From Populus alba (Eukaryota; Streptophyta; Magnoliopsida; Malpighiales; Salicaceae): a DNA stretch of 64,000 nucleotides. The notes under the pieces were generated by a model that was not told the origin of the DNA, made no database searches, and worked only from the letters and a program-made list of their open reading frames with translations. Location: the NCBI RefSeq assembly GCF_005239225.2, contig NC_133295.1, forward strand, positions 7,626,001-7,690,000. Direction: 5' to 3'. The stretch's first letter is position 1; each line of letters starts with the position of its first letter. Made by a program: the position numbers and the translations under genes. Shown piece after piece: positions 1-10,101 of the stretch.

Positions 1-82
1 ATCAAGTTCCTTTCATAGCTCAGGTGTCGGTTAAACCATACAGTATGGGCTATGAAAGTGCCAAGTATTTGTTGTACCAAGT
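1..82 (-). repeat. Fragment of the 3' LTR of the Athila-like element
   Basis: These 82 bases match 6892-6973 of the 5' LTR base for base. The match runs up to the assembly gap, so this is the distal LTR of the same element or a very recent copy. About 1.05 kb of LTR should follow before the internal region. Confidence 0.85.
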
Positions 83-592
83 NNNNNNNNNNNNNNNNNN
101 NNNNNNNNNNNNNNNNNNNNNNNNNNNNNNNNNNNNNNNNNNNNNNNNNNNNNNNNNNNNNNNNNNNNNNNNNNNNNNNNNNNNNNNNNNNNNNNNNNNN
201 NNNNNNNNNNNNNNNNNNNNNNNNNNNNNNNNNNNNNNNNNNNNNNNNNNNNNNNNNNNNNNNNNNNNNNNNNNNNNNNNNNNNNNNNNNNNNNNNNNNN
301 NNNNNNNNNNNNNNNNNNNNNNNNNNNNNNNNNNNNNNNNNNNNNNNNNNNNNNNNNNNNNNNNNNNNNNNNNNNNNNNNNNNNNNNNNNNNNNNNNNNN
401 NNNNNNNNNNNNNNNNNNNNNNNNNNNNNNNNNNNNNNNNNNNNNNNNNNNNNNNNNNNNNNNNNNNNNNNNNNNNNNNNNNNNNNNNNNNNNNNNNNNN
501 NNNNNNNNNNNNNNNNNNNNNNNNNNNNNNNNNNNNNNNNNNNNNNNNNNNNNNNNNNNNNNNNNNNNNNNNNNNNNNNNNNTGCTGTCCAT
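83..592. other. Assembly gap (510 N)
   Basis: A run of N. The flanks imply that at least about 1.05 kb of LTR plus the polypurine tract should lie here, so the stated length is probably a placeholder or estimate. Confidence 0.95.
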
Positions 593-801
593 TTTTAAAT
601 GAGAATTGGATGGGAGATTCAAAGAAAGAAGAAAGAGCAGAGAATTGCACAATTATATACACAGATATCAGTTATCATGGGAAACTGAAAGAACCGACTT
701 AAGAGTCACGGAGTACCGTTATCCGCCATTTGACCGGGTGAGAGAAACTAGCAAAACAAAAGATACACCAAAACAAACACAAAACAATGTGAGAAAAAGA
801 A
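593..801 (-). other. Non-coding 3' region of the Athila-like element
   Basis: This lies between the end of integrase and the gap. No frame shows recognisable protein similarity, and it does not match the LTR at 6312-8026. It is probably the untranslated stretch upstream of the 3' LTR. Confidence 0.5.
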
Positions 802-1155
802 TCAATCTTTATATACAGGATCACTCAATTCAGTAGAGTCATTTTCAACTGAAAAATTGTCAAAATAAACTTTCAACCGATGCCCATTTACCTTGAAAAC
901 ATTGCCATTCTTTGGATTCTTGATATCACAGGTCCCATATGGATACACATGTTTCACAATAAAAGGACCGCTCCATCTTGTTCTTAGTTTTCCAGGAAAT
1001 AAATGGAGTCGAGAATTATAAAGCAAGACTTTTTGACCAACATTGAATGTTTTTCTCAGTATTTTCTTGTCATGAAACTCTTTAATTCTTGCTTTATGAA
1101 TTTTTGAATTGTCATATGCATCATTTCTTATTTCCTCAAGCTCATTTATTTGCAA
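802..1155 (-). pseudogene. Integrase C-terminal domain (pol 3' end)
   Basis: A 117-residue frame holds the end of gypsy integrase. After a charged helix ([16 protein letters not shown]) comes a basic strand region ([20 protein letters not shown]), then [17 protein letters not shown], the GPF/Y module that in this class binds DNA and helps choose the integration site. The ORF ends with a natural-looking stop soon after GHRLKVYF, so this is probably the true end of pol. The upstream integrase core lies in another frame (1146-1517), the switch falling near SFQF at about 1190. I see the motifs directly; membership of the Athila group is from family knowledge. Confidence 0.8.
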
Positions 1156-1517
1156 TTTTCGCAGCTGACTAGCATCATCAAAGGCTTGAATTGAAAGCTT
1201 TTAATAGCCCAATAAGCTTTATGTTCAATTTCCACAGGCAAGTGACAAGGTTTTCCATAGACTAGTCTATAAGGTGACATACCTAATGATGTTTTATAAG
1301 CAGTTCGATAAGCCCAAAGTGCATCATTAAGTCTTAAAGACCAGTCTTTCCTATTAGGGTTCACTGTTTTCTCCAAGATCTGTTTGAGCTCCCTATTAGC
1401 AAGCTCTACTTGTCCACTTGTCTGAGGGTGATAAGGGGTGGAAACTTTATGTGTGATTCCATATTTCTTCATTAAAGACTCAAATGGCTTTGTTGCAAAA
1501 GTGTGTTCCACCGTCAC
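1146..1517 (-). pseudogene. Integrase catalytic core, C-terminal half
   Basis: This carries the conserved block [20 protein letters not shown] followed by VELANRELK, which includes the last acidic residue of the D,D-E core, then [14 protein letters not shown] and [16 protein letters not shown], all typical of plant gypsy integrase. The core is split from its N-terminal half at about 1510. There an extra A after ATGATA puts the codons for the second catalytic Asp (normally in an SDGG-type motif) out of frame. The bases for that Asp are still present, so the break is one inserted base rather than loss of the motif. Confidence 0.8.
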
Positions 1518-2383
1518 TTTATCATGGCTCGAGGGATTCCAAATCGACTTAAAATGTTTTCTTTCAAAAACTTTATCACTATTTTGTGATCATTGGTTCG
1601 ACTTGGAATTGCCTCTATCCATTTTGAAACATAATCTACTGCGACCAATATGTACAAGAAACCAAATGATGGAGGAAATGGACCCATGAAATCTATACCC
1701 CAACAATCAAAGATCTCAATGACAAGAATAGGGTTTAAAGGCATCATGTGACGTTTCGAAATAGATCCCAACTTTTGACAATTTTCACAAATCTTACAGA
1801 ATGCATGTGAGTCGTTGAACATGGTGGGCCAGTAAAATCCACTTTGTAAGATTTTTACAGTTGTCTTTCTTGATGAGAAATGACCCCCACATGCCTCAGA
1901 ATGACAAAATTTAATGACACTACTTACCTCATTGTCAGGAATGCATCTTCGAAATATTTGACCAGGACAATATTTGAATAAATAAGGGTCATCCCAATAA
2001 AAGTTCTTCACTTCGTTCAAGAACTTTCTTTTGTCTTGGGTACTCCAATGAGCTGGCAATTGTCCTGAAACAAGAAAATTAACAATATTAGCAAACCAAG
2101 GCATCGTAGAGACAGAAAATAAAGATTCATCAGGAAAGTAGTCATCGATTGGTGTAATGTCAGATCTCGAATCGGTTGTCAATCTTGACAAATGATCCGC
2201 GACAACATTTTCGGTGCCTTTCTTGTCTTTGATTGTGATATCAAATTCTTGAAGTAACAAAATCCACCGCACCAATCTAGCCTTAGAATCTTTCTTAGAG
2301 AGAAGATATTTCAATGCTGCATGATCACTAAAAACAACAAACAGGTGAGCCAACAAGATAAGATCTGAACTTGTCACATGCAA
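1514..2383 (-). pseudogene. RNase H end plus integrase N-terminal half
   Basis: The first about 70 residues finish RNase H ([20 protein letters not shown], then [18 protein letters not shown] and [10 protein letters not shown], the usual RNase H terminus). A linker leads to the integrase zinc finger, with an H-x3-H-like start ([11 protein letters not shown]) and paired cysteines (CKICENC). The core then opens with [10 protein letters not shown], carrying the first catalytic Asp, and [16 protein letters not shown]. The frame ends at the one-base insertion near 1510. The N-terminal residues before FSDHAAL are out-of-frame sequence overlapping the previous RNase H frame. Confidence 0.8.
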
Positions 2384-2636
2384 ATACTACTGCAAGTAAT
2401 TCTTTTTCAGTGGTAGTGTAATTCATTTGAGCACTATTTAAAGTTTTACTTGCATAGTAAATCACATAAGGTTTCTTATCTTTCCTTTGTCCCAAGACAG
2501 CACCCACGGCATAATCACTAGCGTCACACATTATTTCAAAAGGTAATGACCAATCAGGAGGTTGAATGACAGGAGCAGAAAGTAAGCAAGTTTTTAAGTT
2601 TAACAAAGGCTTCCTCACAATGTTCAGTCCATTCAA
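2328..2636 (-). pseudogene. RNase H domain, N-terminal part
   Basis: This is the start of the gypsy RNase H, which degrades the RNA strand of RNA-DNA hybrids during reverse transcription. FEIMCDASDYAVGAVLGQ includes the first catalytic Asp, and YYASKTLNSAQMNYTTTEKE the catalytic Glu region, followed by [15 protein letters not shown]. The frame breaks at GSPVCCF, and the domain resumes in the overlapping frame at 1514-2383. The upstream thumb and connection region (2637-2948) is recognisable only in pieces. Confidence 0.8.
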
Positions 2637-3480
2637 AAATATTATCCTTTGTTAGAAGGTTACTCAAGGGCTTAGATATATTACACTAAAATCTTTGATG
2701 AACCTTCTGTAAAAACCAGCATGTCCTAAGAATGATCTAACATCTTTAACAGATTTTGGTGTTGGTAAGTTGGCAATTAACTCGATTTTAGATTTGTCAA
2801 CCTCAATTCCTTTCGATGAAAACAATGTGACCAAGTACAATGCCGTTTGTTACCATAAAGTGACATTTTTCCCAATTCAGTACAAGATTCTTCTCTTCAC
2901 ACCTGCTCAAAACCTTTTCTAAGTTAGTCAAAACAATCATCAAATGAATCACCAAAAAACAGAAAAATCATCCATAAAAATTTCAAGAAAACGTTCAACC
3001 ATATCACTGAATATGCTAAGCATGCATCTTTGAAACGTGGCTGGTGCATTACATAATCCAAAAGGCATCCTTCGATATGCAAAAGTACCAAATGGACATG
3101 TGAAAGTAGTCTTCTCTTGATCTTCCAATGCAATTTTCAATTTGATTGTAACCTGAATAACCATCTAGGAAACAATAAAATTCATGACCTGCAACTCTTT
3201 CTAGGATTTGGTCCATGAAAGGTAAAGGGAAATGATCTTTTCTAGTCATTGAATTAAGTTTCCTATAGTCAATGCACATGCGCCAACCCGTAACAGTCCT
3301 AGTTGGAATTAACTCATTTTTCTCATTTGTTATCACAGTGACTCCAGACTTTTTGGGTACAAATTGGGTAGGACTTACCCATTTGCTGTCAGAAATAGGA
3401 TAAATGATTCCATTATCTAGAAGCTTAATGACTTCATTTTTCACTACTTCTTTCATATTAGGATTAAGCCTTCGTTGCAT
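2637..3480 (-). pseudogene. Reverse transcriptase domain, frameshifted
   Basis: The N-terminal part, 3049-3480, includes WVSPTQFVPKKSGVTV, then GWRMCIDYRKLNSMTRKDHF and FCFLDGYSGYNQI-type residues (written FYCFLDGYSGYNQIE). The YSGYNQI block marks the Athila/Tat side of gypsy. A frameshift there moves the rest to 2949-3164: FTCPFGTFAYRRMPFGLCNA, then FQRCMLSIFSDMVERF and the catalytic FMDDFSVF, which is an F-x-DD variant with both aspartates present. From about 2948 to 2637 no long frame is left, but the thumb and connection are expected there. The residues are largely intact; the reading frame is not. Confidence 0.8.
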
Positions 3481-3926
3481 TTCTCTAGAGGTTTAGCATT
3501 TTCCTCCAAATAAATCCTGTGTGTGCAAAATCAAAGGGCTAATTCCTTTTATGTCAGCTATGGTCCATCCTAATGCATTTTTTGTGCATTTTCAAAGTCT
3601 GTAATAACTTACCTTCTTGATGCGCATTAAGTTTGGACGAGATTATTACCGGAAAAGTTTCATTTCTCCCAAAAATGAGTATTTGAGATTAAATGGTAAC
3701 GGCTTCAATTCAGGTTTTGGTGGTTGAACACTTGAAGGTATGGGCTCAATTGATCGTGGTGGCAATTCTTCAATTTGTGGTCTCCAATTGCATGCCTTTG
3801 ATTCCTGAAAGTAGACCATTTGCAAATCATCAGATTCATCAATCTCAGTTTCACTGGAAGTGGGTTTGAAATTGATCATGAACTAATTTTTCAATAAAGT
3901 CCACTTCCTGTAAATCATTATCATCT
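3481..3926 (-). pseudogene. Linker between protease and reverse transcriptase
   Basis: A 77-residue open stretch at 3646-3879 is rich in Pro, Glu and Ser (IEELPPRSIEPIPSSVQPPK, then ELKPLPFNLKYSFLG). The LKPLP-NLKYAFLG style of sequence is usual just before RT in Athila-type pol. Stops and frame changes lie on both sides. It has no catalytic motif of its own. Confidence 0.6.
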
Positions 3927-4620
3927 TCAGGTTGCTTGTAAATGTTGAAAAATATTCATCTCCAATGTCATGTTTCCAAATGATAGCTTCATCAGTCCAT
4001 TCCTACAATTAATCAATGCATTAGAAGTGGCAAGAAATGGACGTCCTAAAATGACAGGAATTGAATTACATGCTTCAACAGGTTGTGTATCCAAGACAAC
4101 AAAATCTACAGGGTAAATGAATTTATCGACTTGTACTAACACATCTTCAACTATTCCTCTAGGCACTTTTACAGATCTATCAGCAAGTAAAAGAGTTATA
4201 GAGGTTGGTTTTAACTCACCTAGATTGAGACTTTGAAAGACTGAATATGGAAGTAAATTCACACTAGCTCCAAGATCAAGTAAGGCTCTTTCAATTTTGT
4301 GTTCTCCAATAAAGCAAGAAATTGTAGGACAACCAGGGTCTTTATATTTCAAAGCATTATTGTTTTGAAGAATGGCACTTACTTGTTCGGCTAAAAAGGC
4401 TTTCTTTTTCACATTCAGTTTTCTCTTCACAGTGCACAGATCTTTCAAAAATTTAGCATAGGAAGGAATCTGTTTAATAGCATCCAACAAAGGTATATTG
4501 ATCCTTACCTGTTTGAAAATTTCAAAGATTTCAGAGTTGTGACTAACTTTCCTTTGTTTGATCATGGCATGAGGAAATGGAAGTGCTGGCGGGGAATCAG
4601 CCTTTTTCTTTGCAATGTTC
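3927..4620 (-). pseudogene. Aspartic protease (retropepsin) domain of gag-pol
   Basis: After a helical stretch (FKQVRINIPLLDAIKQIPSY, then AKFLKDL) comes the retropepsin core. ALLDLGASVNLLPYSVF carries the catalytic Asp in D-x-G-A, and VPRGIVEDVLVQVDKFIYPV and PVILGRPFLATSNALI complete the fold. This enzyme cuts the gag-pol polyprotein. The open frame reaches to 4772, but residues upstream of about 4620 are in the wrong frame: a one-base shift in an A-rich run near 4600-4620 separates protease from gag. The protease itself appears uninterrupted and ends near LQAT. Confidence 0.85.
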
Positions 4621-5589
4621 AGGTTCAACCCCTTCCTTACCCTCAGAGATAGACTCATCATCTTTCTCACAAGGTTCAAGAATAGGTTTTTCAATAACCT
4701 TACCACTACGAAGAGTGATGACTGATTTGACTTGATCCATGTGTTGGCTTCCAGAACTACTTGCATTTGCATTGTATTGCCCCTTTGGATTTTGCTGTGG
4801 TTGAGAAGGAAACTTACCTTTCTCTTGGAAACTGAGAGCAGATGTTAATTTTGCAAGAGCATCTTTAAAATCGGTCATGCTTTGAGCAAGTTGAGTGTTG
4901 ATTGTCTCCTGCTTTTCAATGAATGCATGCAATGTTTCCTCAAAATTTCTTCTAGGAGGTGGAGCATAAGGAGGTGCATATCCATGAGAATTTTGGAAAT
5001 TATGGTGTGCTTGAAACGGTGGATGTGAAGTTTGTGCATTGTTGCTATCACTCTTCCAACTAAAATTTGGGTGATTTCTCCAACCAGGGTTATATGTTTG
5101 TGAGTATGGGTTATGGTTGGGTCTTTGGAAACTGTTTAAAGCATGGGCTTGTTCATGGAGGCATTCCTTGAAAGAAGGCAAAGTTGGACAATCATTGGTT
5201 GCATGCTCATTTGTTTCACAGATTTGACACACAATGTCTTGAACAGATTTTAATTGACCACTCTTTTTCAATTCTAGTGCCTCGACTTTTCTAGCTAAAG
5301 ATGCAAACTTGGCTTGGAGGTCATGATCTTCCCTAAGGTTGTGCATACCCCCACTAGATGTATGAGGTTGAGTTTTACTTGGTGCCTCATAAGTACCTGT
5401 GGTGTCCCAATTTTGAGCATTTTCGGCTAGCAAGTCTAGGTACTCCATTGCTTCATTAGGGTCTTTATCTTCGAAAGTTCCATTGCACATCAATTCAACC
5501 ATTTGCCTATCTCTAGGTGTTAAACCTTCATAAAAATGTGAAACCAATCTCCATGTTTCAAAACCATGATGTGGGCAAGTATTAAGCAA
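4597..5589 (-). pseudogene. Gag, C-terminal two thirds
   Basis: This 330-residue frame continues gag from the retrotrans-gag region (HGFETWRLVSHFYEGLTPRD, then MVELMCNGTF). Next come a low-complexity linker and a single zinc-knuckle-like cluster (CQICETNEHATNDCP, a C-x2-C-x4-H-x4-C arrangement). It ends in Gln/Asn/Pro-rich sequence and VKSVITLRSGKVIEKP, a block that in Athila elements precedes the protease. The knuckle binds the element's RNA during packaging. The frame ends at a one-base shift near 4600, after which protease continues in the next frame. Confidence 0.8.
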
Positions 5590-5599
5590 ATCTCGATAC

Positions 5600-6079
5600 C
5601 TATCCCAACATTGGTAAAAATGTTTCTCCTGGTTTTTGAGTGAAAGTGATGATTTGTCTTTTGAAAGAGTTTGTTCTATGAGATGGAAAAAACTTCTTTA
5701 AAAATTGTTGTTGCATATCATCCCAAGCACGAATGGATCCTGGTCTCAAATTTTGTAGCCATGTTTTAGCTTTATCTTTTAATGAAAAAGGAAAAAGCTT
5801 TAATCGAATGGTGTTCATGCTACAATTTGAGTCATTATAGGTATTACAGACCTCCTCAAATTCCCTTAAATGCAAGTATGGATTTTCTAAGTCTAAGCCA
5901 TGAAAAGATGGTAAAAGTTGAATAATGCCTGGCTTAAAATTAAAATGAGATGCATCAGGAGGGAAAACTATGCATGAGGGTGCACTTGTTCTTGTGGGAT
6001 TCATGTGGTCTCTAAGTGTTCTCATACGGTTATTCTCATTATTCTCATTATGAAGTGATTGATTATCTTCTTCGGCCAT
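5600..6079 (-). pseudogene. Gag, N-terminal part
   Basis: I place the start at the ATG whose first base is 6079 (MAEEDNQSLHN), because the 42 codons upstream are hydrophobic leader sequence unlike gag and lie in the untranslated region. The domain holds FNFKPGIIQLLPSFHGLDLE, then PYLHLREFEEVCNTY, NTIRLKLFPFSLKDKAKTWL and MQQQFLKKFFPSHRTNSFKR, the classic plant retrotrans-gag fold that builds the particle. The frame ends after FLPMLG because of a one-base shift in the CAAAAACC run near 5640. In the neighbouring frame gag continues directly into the 4597-5589 segment. Confidence 0.85.
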
Positions 6080-6285
6080 ATTTTCTGAAAATGATGAGGA
6101 TACCCTACAAAGTCTACCACTTAATGTACGTGACCAAACTCTCATGCACGTGTAAGAAGAGAATAAAAGCAAGAAAAGAAAATAAAAGAAAAAGAAACAA
6201 AACAAAACAAAGGAAACAAAAAATAGATAAAATGAAAAGTGAAAAGAGAAAATAAATTAAATATTATAATTTATACAAGAATTTA

Positions 6286-6305
6286 CCTCCCTGGCAACGG
6301 CGCCA
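6286..6305 (-). promoter_or_regulatory. Primer binding site, tRNA-Asp type
   Basis: On the minus strand the site reads TGGCGCCGTTGCCAGGGAGG, six bases after the LTR ends in GTGTCA. The first 13 bases pair with the 3' end of plant tRNA-Asp (CAACGGCGCCA), the primer known for Athila elements. Confidence 0.85.
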
Positions 6306-6311
6306 AAAACT

Positions 6312-8026
6312 TGACACGACCAAAAGCTTGATGTCTCTTCCCAAGTGCAGGAGTGTCGAAGTAATAAATAACCCGGCAAGACCGGGTCGAACCACAGAGA
6401 GGTTAATTGTATAAATTATAAATAACAAGACAACAACAATAACAACAACAACAACAACAACAATAATACTCAGTACGTGGCGTTGTTTATACCTGAGAAT
6501 GATCTAAAGATCGGGTCACAGGTTTCCAGCCTATATACTAAGTTTATGAAAAGATCAAGAGGATATATTACAGAATGTAAATAATAATAATAATAATAAT
6601 AATAACAATAATAAAAGCAGAAGATGAAGAAATTAATGAGAACTTTGAGATGAAAGATTAACGTAAGGATTAAACAATGATAAAAACAAATGTCAAGGTT
6701 AGAGGATCCACTAATGGTACTTTAAACAAGTATAATATAAACTCTTATTACTCAATTGGAAACCACACATAAAGGAGGTTCCAATCAGATTATAAATTGT
6801 TAACATGATTACATTAATTATCTTATTCGAATAAAGCTAATACTTGTAAATGTTGGCAGGCATTCATGATTATAACTTATGTTAACAACAAATCAAGTTC
6901 CTTTCATAGCTCAGGTGTCGGTTAAACCATACAGTATGGGCTATGAAAGTGCCAAGTATTTGTTGTACCAAGTGTTACACAACATAAATCTAGATTAACC
7001 ATTTAACAAGCAAAGTATTAAAGTGAACAAGATAACAAATATAAAACATGTTAGTATCCAACGTTAAGGTCCATGTTAAGTTTATATTATACTTGTTCTT
7101 ACACCATTAGTGTACCCTTTTCACCTTGACATAATTAACTTAGCTAGACATAATAAAAGAAAGAAACATAAATGAGCAAGACAAGAACATAAATGAGAAA
7201 GAAGTTAACTAGACAAAGGAAAGGAAATGAAGTGCATAAACTTGATATTAATGAAAGCAAGACATAAGCAATACAAAGAGAGAAAGCAAGAGCATGATCT
7301 TGATCTGAACACCAAGATGCCTCAATACATGGTAAGTGCCTCCTTTTATAGGCCAAAATTTGGAACTATTGATTTGTTGACTAATTGATGAGTGGGTGGC
7401 CACATCTTGACTAGATAACAATCCTTATCTTCTTGTCTGATCAAGACGTCATTGCTAACATCATAATTTGCCCAGAATCCTCAAGAATGTTCTAGGAAAT
7501 TGTCTCAGCTTTCCAACAAAAAAAAAGATGAGGTCATTTGGACTTCTAGAACTCAAGATATGGGCTGAACACTAAATAGTGTTTGGGCTGCAGGACAGCT
7601 TCGGACTTCTTCGTTGTTCCTTCAATTTGGACTTCAAAACGACCTTTTCAAATCTTGGGCTCCTCATGAAAGTTGTAGGCTTTTGTCTTACCTTTCCATC
7701 CATATAAAGTGGACCTAAATCCGAAATCTAGAGCTCCAGATATGATCCAATTACCGAGCAATGTTCCGGTTTGGACTGCACCGACATCTCTTTTCTAAGT
7801 TTGGCCATCTCTTTGTCCCTTAACTTTCAATGCTTAAACTCATCAATCAATCCTTTTATTTATGTGATAGTCCTGCATTTAAAATGAGCATTTACCATAA
7901 ATTAAGGTATCTTATAATATCAAACTTGTTATTATAAAACATGCTTTAGTTAAGGAGTTATTGATACTTCAAGTGCAAAATGATGATATAAAACCTTGAT
8001 AAACATGCACTTTTAAGTACTAATCA
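6312..8026 (-). repeat. 5' LTR of the Athila-like element (1715 bp)
   Basis: In element orientation the LTR starts TGATTAGTACTT and ends GGTCGTGTCA. It contains AAC and AAT microsatellites (about 6427-6465 and 6580-6606) and a GC-rich stem-forming motif (CCGGCAAGACCGG near 6382) in otherwise AT-rich sequence. The same LTR family recurs seven times in the array at 27256-40945 and once as a solo LTR at 53555-55394. Short ORFs inside it are not conserved as coding sequence. Confidence 0.9.
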
Positions 8027-8449
8027 CTCTGAAACAAGGTCATATCATTCTCTTATTATTTTTTTTTCTTTAGTATTCCCTTAAGTTTTTCAGTGTTTGC
8101 GTCCATCTTCTTGTTTTTCGAGTCTGCGTCATCTAAGAAAAAAAAAGTTTATATTTCATTTGGTTACTGTCTCTAATCATATCAGTTTATTAAAAAGAAA
8201 AAAAAGAAAGAAATAAAGAAATAGAGAAAAGAGTGATTAGTTGAAATTTGAAGGATCATTCAATTTTTGCCGCAGAAACACAAATCTTGGTGAACCATAA
8301 GCGAACCACCTCGGAATCAATTTAAACTTCATATTCAGTCTATTGGGGGTGGGATAGCATCCTATATCAAATTTGGGCTTATTCTGATATTATTTGCTTG
8401 AGGTTTTAATTCGAGGTTCAATTATGCCGCAGAAACACTACTAGTAGTG

Positions 8450-8922
8450 TTCTTCTTTGGGTGGCTATACAACGGAAACTCTCAACGCAGGATAGACTTC
8501 ATCGGTTTGGTATTCATGGTCCCAATAGGTGCTCACTTTGTCTCCGCAATAATGAAGATCACAACCACTTGTTCTTTGAATGCTCCTTCACGAAAGCATT
8601 ATGGTGGAATGTTTGTGACAGATGCGACATCCCAAGAATGACAAAAAGCTTGGATGAATGGATTCGATTGGCCACTGTCTCTTGGCATGGCAAAAGTTTC
8701 GTCAACTTTTCTCGTAAACTGGGTTTCGCAGCTACAGTGTATTGTATCTGGCAAGAACGGAACGCAAGGATCTTTGCAGGTGTGTCTAAAGCTTCGAATT
8801 TGGTTTTTGATCAAATCGAATGTATCATTCGCGATAAGCTTGTTTTGATGAGGAATGTTCAACGAACAGATGAAAACATAAGGATCCAAAGACTTTGGAG
8901 GGTCAATAACATGGACTCTTAA
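8450..8922 (+). pseudogene. LINE ORF2 C-terminus (zinc-finger region)
   Basis: This holds the last about 157 residues of ORF2 only. It begins within FLLWVAIQRKLSTQDRLHRF, covers the Cys/His cluster CSLCLRNNEDHNHLFFEC (a zf-RVT type zinc-binding region found after the RT of plant LINEs), and ends at the natural stop after VNNMDS. RT and endonuclease are absent because of 5' truncation. It is nearly identical to 22224-22681 and 59744-60214, so the insertion is fairly young. Confidence 0.85.
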
Positions 8923-9112
8923 TTTGATGTTTAGCTGGTTGTTTTTGTACCCCTAGCATATCTAGTTGGTCTAAGTTTTTGTTTTGTTATGTGGCTAGCC
9001 TGTAGCCATTTGTTGGTTTTCGTTTCTGTTTACATTGTAAATCTTGGGTATGCCCATTATATTCTTTGTATCATTTTCTTTTAATACATAAGTCAGCTTA
9101 CCAAAAAAAAAA
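8450..9112 (+). mobile_element. 5'-truncated L1-type LINE, 3' end only
   Basis: The fragment starts inside the ORF2 C-terminus and runs through the 3' UTR to a poly(A) tail. It is flanked by perfect 17-bp duplications, AAACACTACTAGTAGTG, at 8433-8449 and 9113-9129 (the leading A residues on the right are ambiguous with the tail). This is the signature of target-primed reverse transcription. The 3' end (ATACATAAGTCAGCTTACC-An) is shared with all LINEs in the window. Confidence 0.9.
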
Positions 9113-9715
9113 AAACACTACTAGTAGTGAACCATAAGCAAACCACCTTAGATTCAATTGAAACTTCATATTATGTGTATTGGGGATGAGATAGCACCAT
9201 ATATTAAATTTGGGCTTATTTTAATATCGGCTTCTGGAGGTTTTAATTGGAGGTTCAATTCTGCCGCAAACTGATCATACAAGGAGTTTGGGTACCTAGA
9301 AATAAGAGAACGACCTATAAATTGAGTTTTGGTGTTTTCATAGTATTTTAATACTAGATATTAAATTCGAGGTCATTTAGATATCGGTTTCTTTAGGTTC
9401 CTGGTCATTTAGATATCGGTTTCTTTAGGTTCCTCAATTGGGTCTTGTTTTGTCGTAACGGGTCTGTTTGGTGTTATCTTTCAAAACTTGTTTTGTTTCT
9501 GTTGATTTCGTTCCTGCCATTATACTATCATCATATTTTGATATGTGGCTGTTGTTTGAGTCATTTTCATCACTTTCACATTTGTTTTTTTTTTTTTTTC
9601 CGGATAAGTTCTGGTCCAAACAAAAGTCAGATTCGTAATCTCGAATATAAATCAGTGTTCTTCTAGTTATAAACTCTATTCTTTTCATCATCTTTTTTTT
9701 TCCCCTATCTGTGTC

Positions 9716-10101
9716 ATGTATTCACTACGGGAGAGGGAACAGAGAAGGATTGTAGATCAACAATGTGAAAAACTAAGCCATGGTTTGGGGGTTCTAGAAC
9801 GACAAGTTGATAAGTGTAGAAGATTAGTCTATGATCTTCAAGCTTCATGGGAAAAAGAGGTACAATGCCAAAAGGATGAAATACGAAGGAGAGTCGCTGT
9901 GGTTATCATTCAAAAGTATGTACACAAGTGGTTAGTACGGCGTGCTTATTTGAAATTCTTGTCAGTCACTACTTCTATACAGTGTTGTTAGAGGAAGGTG
10001 TTAGCAATAAGGGGATTCTGAAGGATTAAACAAGAGGCTACTGCAGTCACTATGAATCGTATTCAAGATTCGAAGGCGAATCTTCTTGAAGAGGGAGGGA
10101 A
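9716..10101 (+). pseudogene. IQ-motif ORF of family B, interrupted by a stop
   Basis: The frame opens at 9716 with MYSLREREQRR. A charged, probably coiled-coil region follows (EKLSHGLGVLERQVDKCRRL, then YDLQASWEKEVQCQKDE), then a first IQ motif (VIIQKYVHKWLVRRAYLKFL, with His at the usual Arg). A TGG-to-TAG change at 9989-9991 stops it just before the second IQ motif. The codons after the stop stay readable in frame to the polypurine tract. IQ motifs bind calmodulin or related light chains. The sequence resembles the neck of plant class XI myosins, which is recognition from memory. No other ORF occurs in this element. Confidence 0.6.
10088..10101 (+). promoter_or_regulatory. Polypurine tract of family B
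   Basis: GAAGAGGGAGGGAA directly abuts the 3' LTR start (TGATACAGTTCAG). The same tract precedes the 3' LTRs at 24334 and 62470. It primes plus-strand synthesis, and here it also encodes the EEGGN residues at the end of the IQ frame. Confidence 0.75.

Larger units (their letters stand above)
1..8026 (-). mobile_element. Athila-like Ty3/gypsy LTR retrotransposon, degraded
   Basis: Read on the minus strand the order is 5' LTR (6312-8026), tRNA-Asp-type primer site, gag, aspartic protease, reverse transcriptase, RNase H, integrase with a GPF/Y-type C-terminus, then a gap and an LTR fragment at 1-82. The domain order, the ASVNLLP protease context and the primer site point to the Athila branch of gypsy elements. 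It landed just downstream of the primer site of a family B element: the sequence resuming at 8027 is B leader, and CTCTG at 8027-8031 is probably one arm of the target duplication. The other arm lies off the left edge. No env-like ORF is visible. Frameshifts and stops make the copy non-functional as written, although several breaks are single-base changes in A runs. Confidence 0.85.
8268..9261 (+). repeat. Two leader repeats of about 157 bp (LINE in the second)
   Basis: Units start at 8268 and 8425 with TGCCGCAGAAACAC and end in a GAGGTTCAATT-type sequence. A third start motif at 9262 closes the second unit. Removing the 680 bases of LINE plus duplicated target gives a second unit of 157 bp, equal to the first. 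The same units occur in other copies at different counts. Confidence 0.75.

Noticed and set aside
24..702. Long open frames across 24-702 on both strands
   Set aside because: They are open only because the N gap has no stop codons.
6382..6396. The GC-rich CCGGCAAGACCGG stem as a terminator or regulatory hairpin
   Set aside because: It is conserved in this LTR family and may matter for RNA structure, but the stem is only four or five pairs and nothing in the sequence shows a function.
7144..7356. A hydrophobic 70-residue ORF in the Athila-like LTR
   Set aside because: It lies wholly in the LTR, is broken in the array and solo copies, and has no family resemblance.
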